The translations under genes were made by a program, and so were the position numbers. The notes below the pieces were generated by a model. That model saw only the letters and a program-made list of their open reading frames with translations. It was not told the DNA's origin and ran no database searches. Shown here piece after piece: positions 29,002 to 37,151 of a DNA stretch of 64,000 nt. Source of the DNA: Methylomonas sp. LW13 (GTDB lineage: Bacteria; Pseudomonadota; Gammaproteobacteria; Methylococcales; Methylomonadaceae); the NCBI RefSeq assembly GCF_016865255.1, contig NZ_CP033381.1, forward strand, positions 1,984,001 through 2,048,000, written 5' to 3'. Position 1 is the first letter of the stretch. Each line of letters begins with the position of its first letter.

Positions 29002-30714
29002 TCAAGCTTCGGTCGTTACCCTTAATACCTCTTCTAAGGTGGTGATACCCTGCAAGGCTTTGCCGACGCCGTCTTCGTACATGGTTTGCATGCCTTCCTG
29101 GATCGCGGTTTGCTGGATCACGAAAGCTTCTTCGTGTTTCATGATTTGCTTGCGGATCGTGTCGGTCATCGTCAAAAATTCGATGATCGCCAGTCGGCCT
29201 TTATAGCCGATGCCGTTACAGGTGGGACAGCCGACCGGTTTGTGAAGCAGGATTTCGCCGGTAGGTTGCCACTGTCTAAGTTTCATTTCTTCGATCAGCG
29301 TGTCCGAGGCTGGGTGGGCTTGTTTGCAATGCGGGCACAGGCGGCGGACCAAGCGCTGGGCCAGGATACCGTTGATGGTCGAGCTAAGCAGGTATTCTTC
29401 CAGGCCCATGTCCTGCAAACGGGTAACACCAGCGGCGGCATCGTTGGTATGCAGCGTGGACAGCACCAAGTGACCGGTCAGCGCCGATTGCACGGCGATC
29501 TTGGCGGTTTCCAGGTCGCGCATCTCGCCGATCATGATCACGTCCGGGTCTTGGCGGACGATGGAGCGCAAGGCCGAAGCGAAGGTTAAACCGATCTGCG
29601 GTTTGGCTTGAATTTGGTTGATGCCTTCCAACTGGTATTCCACCGGGTCTTCGACCGTGATAATCTTGCGCTCGGAGGTATTCAGGGTTTTTAATGCGGC
29701 ATACAACGAGGTGGATTTACCGCTACCGGTCGGGCCGGTGATCAACAAAATGCCGTGCGGTTGCGCCAATACTTCCATGAAACGTTCGGCCTGCTTGCCG
29801 ACGAAGCCCAGGGTTTCGAAATCCAGTACCGCGTTTTCCTTGTCCAGCAAGCGGATCACCACGCTTTCGCCGTGCAGGGTAGGGATGGTGGAAACCCGCA
29901 AATCCAGCTCCTTGCCTATCATTTGCAGTTTGATGCGGCCGTCTTGCGGCAGGCGACGCTCGGCGATATTGAGCTTGGCCATGATTTTGATCCGCGACAG
30001 CACGGCGGCGGTCGAGGCGACCGGCGGCGAGTCGATGTCTTGCAACACGCCGTCGATCCGTAGGCGCACTTTCAGGCTTTGCTCGAACGGTTCGATATGC
30101 ACGTCCGAGGCGCGGCTTTCCACGGCTTTTTGCAGGATGAAGTTCACCATTTTGATGATGGGCGCTTCGCTGGCCAGGTCTTTTAGATGTTCAAGGTCTT
30201 CGCTGCCTTCTTCCTCGACATTGAGGTTGTCCATCAGCTTGTCCATTTGCGACTTGCCTTCGCCGTATTGCAATTCCAACGCGGCGTCGATTTCTGAAAG
30301 CTGGCCGATTTGCAATTTAATGGGTTTGCCGATGGCAAGTTGCAAAGCTTGCGTCACATAGTCATCTTCCGGGTCCATCACCGCGACTTGGATCTGTTCG
30401 TCGTCCGCCGTCAGACCTACGGCATGGTATTGCTTTAAAAAACGCTGCGAAACACTATCCGGCAGGGGCGTTTGCGGCGGGTACTGTGCCGGACCTACGC
30501 GAGCAATCCCGCTGGCTTCGGCGAAGCTGCCGGCGATGTCGCTGTCCGAACACAAACCCAGTTTGATCAGCAGTTGCGGCACGGAGTCGTCCAATGCCGA
30601 TTTTTGCATGCGGCGGACTTTACTCAAATCGCTGTCGGAGAGCTTACCTTTCCTTTTTAACAAGCTGAGAAAGGCGGCGTATTTTTCGGGGTTTTCCACG
30701 GTTTCCATGTTCAC
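29002..30714 (-). CDS. gspE: Type II secretion ATPase GspE
   Basis: A 570-residue cytoplasmic motor ATPase. N-terminal GspE_N-type domains cover about residues 1-150. The ATPase core has Walker A GPTGSGKS (327-334), the Asp box VEDPVEYQLEGINQIQ, Walker B DPDVIMIGEMRD and the His box LVLSTLHTNDAA. A zinc-binding tetracysteine (CPHC and CPTC) follows the core. It powers the pseudopilus through GspL and GspF. It is the first gene of the type II operon but is separated from gspF by a 6-kb autotransporter gene. Confidence 0.96.
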   Translation of the reverse strand: MNMETVENPEKYAAFLSLLKRKGKLSDSDLSKVRRMQKSALDDSVPQLLIKLGLCSDSDIAGSFAEASGIARVGPAQYPPQTPLPDSVSQRFLKQYHAVGLTADDEQIQVAVMDPEDDYVTQALQLAIGKPIKLQIGQLSEIDAALELQYGEGKSQMDKLMDNLNVEEEGSEDLEHLKDLASEAPIIKMVNFILQKAVESRASDVHIEPFEQSLKVRLRIDGVLQDIDSPPVASTAAVLSRIKIMAKLNIAERRLPQDGRIKLQMIGKELDLRVSTIPTLHGESVVIRLLDKENAVLDFETLGFVGKQAERFMEVLAQPHGILLITGPTGSGKSTSLYAALKTLNTSERKIITVEDPVEYQLEGINQIQAKPQIGLTFASALRSIVRQDPDVIMIGEMRDLETAKIAVQSALTGHLVLSTLHTNDAAAGVTRLQDMGLEEYLLSSTINGILAQRLVRRLCPHCKQAHPASDTLIEEMKLRQWQPTGEILLHKPVGCPTCNGIGYKGRLAIIEFLTMTDTIRKQIMKHEEAFVIQQTAIQEGMQTMYEDGVGKALQGITTLEEVLRVTTEA

Positions 30715-31139
30715 TGTATCAGCCTAAACTTGCAGAACTCGGGCGCATTGTAGCGATTTTCCACTCAGTCCGGCAGTAATTGTTTATGGGATGGTGACTC
30801 TTGCGCCGCGTTAGAGAGGGAATGAGGCGCTGCTCGAACAGTTTCTTGTTTTTGGGGTGGCGAGTGTTGGGGATTTTGACGCCTTTGGGTTCCCGCTTTT
30901 GTCAGATCGCACCATGGTGAGTTGACGGTTAAATACTGATCAATTGCTTGGTAGGTTGATCATGATGGCAAGCCCCAATGGCTTGGCATCGCCCCTATAC
31001 CTGCCTGCACCTTTGTCAAAAGCAAATGTCTGTAGCCATCCGTATATAAATTCAGATGTCAGATCATTTGAAGCGTTTGACCAAACGGGTATTGCCGATA
31101 CAATCCATGACAAGCTCAACAAAACGTAAATATACGGCT
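30715..31139. other. 425-bp divergent regulatory region
   Basis: This gap lies between gspE (reverse) and the receiver protein gene (forward) and should contain both promoters. TGATCAA and TTGATCA near 30937-30963 form a 7-bp inverted repeat with a 14-bp spacer that could be an operator. No additional gene is supported. Confidence 0.4.
31077..31104 (+). promoter_or_regulatory. Candidate sigma-70 promoter of the signalling operon
   Basis: TTGACC (31077-31082) and TACAAT (31099-31104) are spaced 16 bp and predict a start of transcription near 31111. This favours translation from the ATG at 31140 over the upstream start at 31056. Confidence 0.45.
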
Positions 31140-31988
31140 ATGGCAGAAAGTACTCACCCCCCTAGAACGTTGCTATTGGTCGACGACGAACCGAACATTA
31201 TTAATGCGCTGAAACGTACGTTGCGCAGAGATGGCTACAGCATACTCACTGCCAATGGTGCGGAAGAAGCGCTTGATTTACTTGTCGATCATAAAATAGC
31301 CCTGATCATATCCGATCAGCGTATGCCTAAGATGAGCGGTGTGGAATTTTTGCGCAAAGTTAAAGAGCTCTATCCAAAAACCGTGCGGGTGGTGTTATCC
31401 GGCTTTACCGATCTTGAATCGGTGACTGGCGCCATCAATGAAGGGGCGATTTACCGATTTATGACTAAGCCGTGGGATGACGAGTTGCTGCGTAAGAACG
31501 TTCGCGAAGCGTTTGAATATCATGAAATGGAACAGGAAAATCAACGGCTGACTCGAGAGCTCCAACATTCAAACGATTTACTTGCCAGACTTAATCAAAG
31601 TTTGGAACAACAAGTGATGCAAAAAACCCGTGAAATCGTACATAACATCAAAATGCTGGAAATATCTCAGGAAATACTTGAACATTTGCCGTTGGCTATT
31701 CTTGGCCTTGATGAACGACACATGATCGCCTCTTCCAATCGACTTGCGGACTCGCTATTCCAGCGTTATCCCAACGAATGCTTGCTTGGCCTGCAAGCAG
31801 AGAGTGTTTTGCCCGCCCCCTTATTGCATGTATTACAGCAAACCAAGGATTCTGAAACGGCAGCAGAATTTAACGGCAGCTGCTTAGATTTAGGCAATAG
31901 TAAGACCCTTTACGTGTGGATAAGCCCAATGGGTGAACTTAGTCAATCAAAAGGCACTATAGTGGCGCTTTCGTCAGTCAAGACATAA
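31140..31988 (+). CDS. Response regulator with receiver and PAS-like domains
   Basis: From the ATG at 31140 the product has 282 residues. A receiver domain opens with TLLLVDDEPNIINALKRTLR and holds the phosphoacceptor Asp in ALIISDQRMPKMSG and the KPW switch segment. A coiled-coil (about residues 118-175) leads to a C-terminal PAS-like fold without recognised cofactor residues. There is no DNA-binding or catalytic output, so it probably acts through protein contacts. It leads a run of HDOD, histidine kinase and GGDEF-EAL genes. Confidence 0.8.
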   Translation: MAESTHPPRTLLLVDDEPNIINALKRTLRRDGYSILTANGAEEALDLLVDHKIALIISDQRMPKMSGVEFLRKVKELYPKTVRVVLSGFTDLESVTGAINEGAIYRFMTKPWDDELLRKNVREAFEYHEMEQENQRLTRELQHSNDLLARLNQSLEQQVMQKTREIVHNIKMLEISQEILEHLPLAILGLDERHMIASSNRLADSLFQRYPNECLLGLQAESVLPAPLLHVLQQTKDSETAAEFNGSCLDLGNSKTLYVWISPMGELSQSKGTIVALSSVKT

Positions 31989-32030
31989 CCTTGACTGTCT
32001 CAGAAAAGTACAGAGGTGGAGTTTGCCGAC

Positions 32031-32843
32031 ATGAATACGAAATCCCAAGCGACCCTGCTGGCTGATTTGCCGTCCTTACCCACCGTAATCATGGATGCCT
32101 TGCAGTTCACGGCAGACAAGCAAAACTTGTCCAATCTCGCCAACAAAATCAGTCAAGACCCACACATGGCGGTACGCATTTTGCGCGTCGCCAATTCGCC
32201 TTTTTACGGTAGGTCTCGAGAAATTGGTTCTTTGCAGGAAGCGGTGGTGGTGTTGGGGCTTAACCGAGTAAAAAACCTGTTGTTAGGCCTTGGTTTTATG
32301 AACCTGTTTCGGTTGGACCGCCAAGATTTCGACTACTCACAGTTTTGGCATCACAGCATGGCAGTCGCGGAGTGTGCTCGACAATTGGCGATTCATACCG
32401 GTATGGATCAGGATATTGCCTTTACGGCGGGATTGTTGCATGACATCGGGCTGCTGGCCATTGTTTTGTTATTTCCAGACGATTTTAGCCGTATTACTAC
32501 GGGGCAACATCTCAATAGAATTGAAGCGGAACGGCACGTTTTGGGGTTTGATCATGCGGAGATCGGCTGCAATGTCGCAAAGCATTGGAATTTACCGATG
32601 GCGATTCAGCATGCTATCGAACAGCACGAAATCCCACGCGGGCAAGATGAAGGGAAATCGTTAGAATTGATGATCCATATGGCCAATTTTCTGGTACTTG
32701 CCACACAACGCGACGACCAGGCTTTTGAGTATCCGGAGTCTATTGTGCAGATACTTGAGATGCTGAACATTCCTCTTGACCAAGCCATAGACTGGGCTAA
32801 TTCTAGTCAACAATTCGCCAATCAGGTCGTCGCCAGTCTATAA
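32031..32843 (+). CDS. HDOD domain protein
   Basis: A 270-residue protein; the ATG at 32031 is placed by GGAG at 32019-32022, better than the GTG at 32016. The HDOD domain spans nearly the whole chain (LPTVIMDALQFTADKQNLSN, ISQDPHMAVRILRVANSPFY, FTAGLLHDIGLLAI). HDOD proteins lack phosphodiesterase metal ligands in most cases and act as partners in c-di-GMP and two-component signalling; here GLLHDIG is kept. It sits between a receiver protein and a histidine kinase gene, which points to a shared pathway. Confidence 0.88.
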   Translation: MNTKSQATLLADLPSLPTVIMDALQFTADKQNLSNLANKISQDPHMAVRILRVANSPFYGRSREIGSLQEAVVVLGLNRVKNLLLGLGFMNLFRLDRQDFDYSQFWHHSMAVAECARQLAIHTGMDQDIAFTAGLLHDIGLLAIVLLFPDDFSRITTGQHLNRIEAERHVLGFDHAEIGCNVAKHWNLPMAIQHAIEQHEIPRGQDEGKSLELMIHMANFLVLATQRDDQAFEYPESIVQILEMLNIPLDQAIDWANSSQQFANQVVASL

Positions 32844-32856
32844 ATTCGGGAGCATT

Positions 32857-34710
32857 ATGTTATTAACTGAATCGCAACAATGGGACTGGATTTATAACCT
32901 CTACCAATTAGGGCAATCCGATGCGTTTGAAGAAGATACAAACAAGATATTCGAAAAATTACTGCGTCATATTGTAGAGGGATTTAGAGCCGATACCGGC
33001 TCATTAGTCTTGTATGAAGGCGAAGACAGCAGCTGTTTAACCATAGTCGCTGCGCTCGGTTTGCCTGAGGAATGTGTCGGCAGCGCGATACCCAATGGCA
33101 ACGGCGTGATAGCTTGGGTATTGGCCAACCAGCAGGCGCTATTGATCAAGGGCGATATCAATAAAGACTCGCGCTTTCTCCGCTACCCACCCAAAACCAA
33201 AACCCGCATACCGGTTGCCTCCATGTGCTGGCCATTGCAGATAGGCCAGCGCTTGATTGGCGCATTATCGGTCAACAGTTTTAACGATGAGTGTAGTTAC
33301 ACGGGAGCGGATTTAGACCACGGACAAAAATTAGTTAATCCGATCACGCTCGTGATCGACAACATTAGGTTACATGGTGATCAACGCAAGCGCATCCAGC
33401 AGCTTGCCAACGCAAATCAACGCTATGCCAATGCCAACCAGCAATTAATAGAGGCTCACAAACGCTTGAATGAGTCGGAAAAACGCCTCAACGACATTTT
33501 AAATTCACTGGATAGCGTGGTCTGGTCGATGGAGCCGGTCACGATGAAATTGCTGTATCTCAACAAGGCCGCCACTGAGGTATCCGGTCGGCCGGTCGAG
33601 GATTTTTTAAATGATCCGCAGTTATGGCTGAATATTATTGACCCGATTGATAGAAAGCAGGTGGAAGCCAGTCTGGCCGATTTAAAGACTAACAGTATCC
33701 AGAAAGTCATCTATCGTATTCACCGCCCCGATGGCGGGCTTCGTTGGTTGTTTCATCGCATGTGCGCCGTTTGCGATGATGCCGGCTCACCGGTACGCAT
33801 CGACGGCATCACTGTGGATATTACCCAGCATAAAAATGCCGAAGACCTGCTGAAACAGCGCAATCAGGAATTACAGACAGCCCTCGACACCATACAAGAA
33901 GTCCAGCAGCAATTGGTACAGTCCGAAAAAATGTCTTCCATCGGCCAATTGGCGGCGGGTGTCGCGCATGAAATCAACAATCCTATCGGCTATATCAACT
34001 CCAATCTCACTTCATTGAAAACCTACGTGGAAGATTTGCTGGCGTTGGTGGAAAAATATGAAAAAACTGAGGGGGAATGCGCCGACGGCGAACAACTTCG
34101 GCAAATTCAGGATTTCAAGCAGCAAATCGATCTGGGTTTTTTAAAAACCGATGTGCTCGATTTATTGGTTGAGTCTCACGAGGGAGCGTCGCGCGTCAAA
34201 AAAATCGTTCAGGATCTCAAGGATTTTTCGCATGCTGGCGGTGCCGACGAGTGGCAATGGACGAATTTGCACGACTGCTTGGATAGCACACTGAATATCG
34301 TCAATAACGAAATCAAATACAAAGCCAGTGTCGTCAAAGTATACGGGGACATTCCGCGTGCCTGGTGTTTGCCGCATCAGTTGAATCAAGTATTTATGAA
34401 TTTGCTGGTCAACGCCGCCCACGCCATTGAAAAGGAAGGTACGATCACCATCCGTACCGGCAGCGAAAACGGCAGCCTTTGGGTTGAGGTCAGCGATACG
34501 GGGCAAGGTATTTTGCCCGAGCACGCCAATAAAATTTTCGACCCTTTCTTTACCACCAAACCGGTGGGCAAAGGAACGGGGCTGGGACTGTCCGTTTCCT
34601 ACAGCATCGTTAAAAAGCACCAGGGCGAAATTAAGGTAGACAGCCGGATCGGCGAAGGCACCACCTTTCGCGTGGTATTGCCAAAAAAAGAACAGCCGGT
34701 CGACTTATGA
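32857..34710 (+). CDS. GAF-PAS sensor histidine kinase
   Basis: A 617-residue soluble kinase. An N-terminal GAF domain (about 20-175), a coiled-coil and a PAS domain (about 210-330) precede the dimerisation helix with the phosphoacceptor His in GVAHEINNPIGYINSN (near residue 370). The HATPase domain carries NLLVNAAHAI, VSDTGQGI and GKGTGLGLSVSYSIVKKHQG. Without membrane segments it should sense a cytoplasmic signal. Its stop overlaps the next gene by 4 bp, so its partner is most likely the receiver-GGDEF-EAL protein or the receiver protein upstream. Confidence 0.93.
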   Translation: MLLTESQQWDWIYNLYQLGQSDAFEEDTNKIFEKLLRHIVEGFRADTGSLVLYEGEDSSCLTIVAALGLPEECVGSAIPNGNGVIAWVLANQQALLIKGDINKDSRFLRYPPKTKTRIPVASMCWPLQIGQRLIGALSVNSFNDECSYTGADLDHGQKLVNPITLVIDNIRLHGDQRKRIQQLANANQRYANANQQLIEAHKRLNESEKRLNDILNSLDSVVWSMEPVTMKLLYLNKAATEVSGRPVEDFLNDPQLWLNIIDPIDRKQVEASLADLKTNSIQKVIYRIHRPDGGLRWLFHRMCAVCDDAGSPVRIDGITVDITQHKNAEDLLKQRNQELQTALDTIQEVQQQLVQSEKMSSIGQLAAGVAHEINNPIGYINSNLTSLKTYVEDLLALVEKYEKTEGECADGEQLRQIQDFKQQIDLGFLKTDVLDLLVESHEGASRVKKIVQDLKDFSHAGGADEWQWTNLHDCLDSTLNIVNNEIKYKASVVKVYGDIPRAWCLPHQLNQVFMNLLVNAAHAIEKEGTITIRTGSENGSLWVEVSDTGQGILPEHANKIFDPFFTTKPVGKGTGLGLSVSYSIVKKHQGEIKVDSRIGEGTTFRVVLPKKEQPVDL

Positions 34711-36908
34711 ATTTGCCGCCATCACCAATGACCAACGATCGGCGGGCGGCTTTACTGTTTGTCGATGATGACACCAATGTGCTCAAAGCCTTGCATCGAC
34801 TGTTTCGGAATGAAAATTACACGCTTTATCTTGCGGAGGGCGGTGCGGAGGGCTTGACGGTTTTGCGCGAGCATACCGTTGATATAATTGTTTGCGATAT
34901 GCGGATGCCGACAATGAGCGGCGCCGAATTTTTCGCTCAAGCATTTGAGCGATGGCCCGATACCGTGCGTATCTTGTTAACAGGCTATGCCGATTTAGAA
35001 TCGACTATCCAAGCGGTCAACAAAGGCCGGATTTACAGTTATTGCACGAAACCCTGGAATGGCGAAGAATTAAAACTATTGATTCATAACGCACTGCAAG
35101 AAAAACGTTTGCGTGAAGAACAGGAACGCTTATCGGCTATCATCCGGCAACAGAACGATGCACTGAAAGCCATCAACGAACATCTGGAAGAAAAAGTCGA
35201 ACAACGTACAGCAGAGCTGGCGCAAGCCAATAAAACCTTGTTGCTCCACAATCAAGCCATTGAAGCCGCACGCAATGGCATCACCATTACCGATGCCAGA
35301 CAAGCCGGCAATCCCCTGGTTTATGCCAACCCGGCGTTTCAACGCATTACCGGTTACGACAAAGCGGAAGTACTTGGCCGAAACCTTTCGTTTCTGCTGG
35401 GCGAGGATCATGATCAGCCTGGCTTGGAGAGTCTCCGAATTGCAATTCGCCGGAAGACAACCGGCTATGCCGTTATCCGTAATTATCGCAAGGATGGCTC
35501 GTTGTTCTGGAATGAACTGGCTATCGCGCCAATCAAAAACGCCAACGATGAAGTGACGCACTTTGTCGCCATCGTCGACGATATTACCGAATTCAAATCC
35601 AACCAGGCACAGTTGGAATATCGAGCCAACTATGATGATCTAACCGGGCTGGTCAATCGCAATCTTCTTAATGATCGTCTAAATAACGCCATCAGTACCG
35701 CGCAACGCGAGCACAAAGTATTCTGCCTGTTTTTTATGGATCTCGATGACTTTAAAGTCATCAATGACACGATGGGACATTCGGTGGGGGATGAGTTCCT
35801 AAAAATCATTGCCGGGCGACTGCTGAATTGCGTCCGAGCTTGCGATAGCGTAGCGCGATATGGCGGCGATGAATTTGTCTGTGTATGTCCAGGCATCGCT
35901 AAAACCGATGATGCTGCTTTGATCGCGGCGCGAATCATTACCGAAATCTCGCAGCCTCTACAGCTCAATGGGCATACCCTGCATGGGGGGGTAAGTATCG
36001 GCATCAGTTTTTATCCTGCAGACGGGGCGGACAAAGAGACCCTGCTTCAGCATGCGGATACCGCCATGTATGACGCTAAGGATAAGGGTAGGAATAGCTT
36101 TAGTTTTTATACTGAAGCGTTCAACCAACGCCTTATGCAGCGTTTGATGCTGGAGGAAGACTTGCGCCAAGCTTTACGATTGGAGCAATTTGTCGTCTAT
36201 TATCAACCCAAGTTCGATTTGCATAGTGAACAAATTAGCGGTATGGAGGCTTTGCTGCGCTGGAACCATCCGGAAAAGGGCTTGATTCCCCCCGATCACT
36301 TCATTCCATTGACGGAAGATACTGGCTTGATTCTGCCGATAGGCGAATGGGTGTTGCATACGGCCTGTTTGCAAGCTAAAGCTTGGCAGTTGGCGGGATT
36401 ACCCGCTATCAATATGGCGATCAATGTTTCACCCAAGCAGTTGCATAGTCCCACGTTTGATCAAACTATTACCCGTGTTTTACGGCAAAGTGGATTGGAC
36501 GCGAGTTTTCTGGATTTGGAGATAACCGAAGGCGCGGTGATGCAAGACCCGGATAATGTAGCCATTACTTTGACCCGGCTAAAGAATATCGGCATTCGGA
36601 TTTCCATGGACGATTTCGGTACGGGTTATTCAAGTTTGAGCTACTTAAAACGATTTCCCTTCGATAATCTTAAAATAGACAAGGCATTTATCAACGATAT
36701 TCCGTTGGGAGAGGGCGATGTTACTTTAGTGTTGACCATTATTGCGATGGCGCACAACTTTAAACTTAAAGTGGTAGCAGAAGGGGTTGAAACACAGGCA
36801 CAGATGGATTTTTTGGCGCGGAATGGCTGCGATGAAATTCAGGGTTATTTCTTTAGCCGACCGTTGCCGGCTTTGGAAGTGGAGCAACTGCTGAAAAAAA
36901 CCAACTGA
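34707..36908 (+). CDS. REC-PAS(LOV-like)-GGDEF-EAL c-di-GMP protein
   Basis: A 733-residue protein. The receiver domain has Asp64 in IIVCDMRMP. A PAS domain at about 185-295 closely resembles LOV domains (GYDKAEVLGRN, NYRKDGSLFWNE) but has Leu in place of the photoactive Cys (GRNLSFLLG, 224-232) and no Gln in the last strand. The cyclase domain keeps GGDEF (in YGGDEFVCV), the phosphodiesterase domain keeps EAL (GMEALLRW) and the DDFGTGYSSLSYL loop. Both activities may therefore be intact, controlled by phosphorylation. Start and stop overlap with the kinase gene (ATGA). Confidence 0.95.
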   Translation: MNLPPSPMTNDRRAALLFVDDDTNVLKALHRLFRNENYTLYLAEGGAEGLTVLREHTVDIIVCDMRMPTMSGAEFFAQAFERWPDTVRILLTGYADLESTIQAVNKGRIYSYCTKPWNGEELKLLIHNALQEKRLREEQERLSAIIRQQNDALKAINEHLEEKVEQRTAELAQANKTLLLHNQAIEAARNGITITDARQAGNPLVYANPAFQRITGYDKAEVLGRNLSFLLGEDHDQPGLESLRIAIRRKTTGYAVIRNYRKDGSLFWNELAIAPIKNANDEVTHFVAIVDDITEFKSNQAQLEYRANYDDLTGLVNRNLLNDRLNNAISTAQREHKVFCLFFMDLDDFKVINDTMGHSVGDEFLKIIAGRLLNCVRACDSVARYGGDEFVCVCPGIAKTDDAALIAARIITEISQPLQLNGHTLHGGVSIGISFYPADGADKETLLQHADTAMYDAKDKGRNSFSFYTEAFNQRLMQRLMLEEDLRQALRLEQFVVYYQPKFDLHSEQISGMEALLRWNHPEKGLIPPDHFIPLTEDTGLILPIGEWVLHTACLQAKAWQLAGLPAINMAINVSPKQLHSPTFDQTITRVLRQSGLDASFLDLEITEGAVMQDPDNVAITLTRLKNIGIRISMDDFGTGYSSLSYLKRFPFDNLKIDKAFINDIPLGEGDVTLVLTIIAMAHNFKLKVVAEGVETQAQMDFLARNGCDEIQGYFFSRPLPALEVEQLLKKTN

Positions 36909-37151
36909 CCGGGACAGCCAATTTCGCTTATTCGCGGATAACGGGATTTTTCATCTAATGATCATGAAATAAGCCGCGTAACTTTGGCAAATAAAAGTTT
37001 TTTGTAGCAGAAAAACCGATAATGAATGCCATTCGGCGGACTGCCCGCACGTTCCCCAGGAGACTATTTTTACCATACTGACATTAGCACCTGATTTTGA
37101 ATTATAGATTATGATTAGCCCTAGTGGCTAAACCGAGGTGGGGTACTCGCT

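Noticed and set aside
31056-31139. Upstream start for the receiver protein
   Set aside because: It would add 28 residues unlike receiver domains, and a promoter-like sequence lies inside this stretch.
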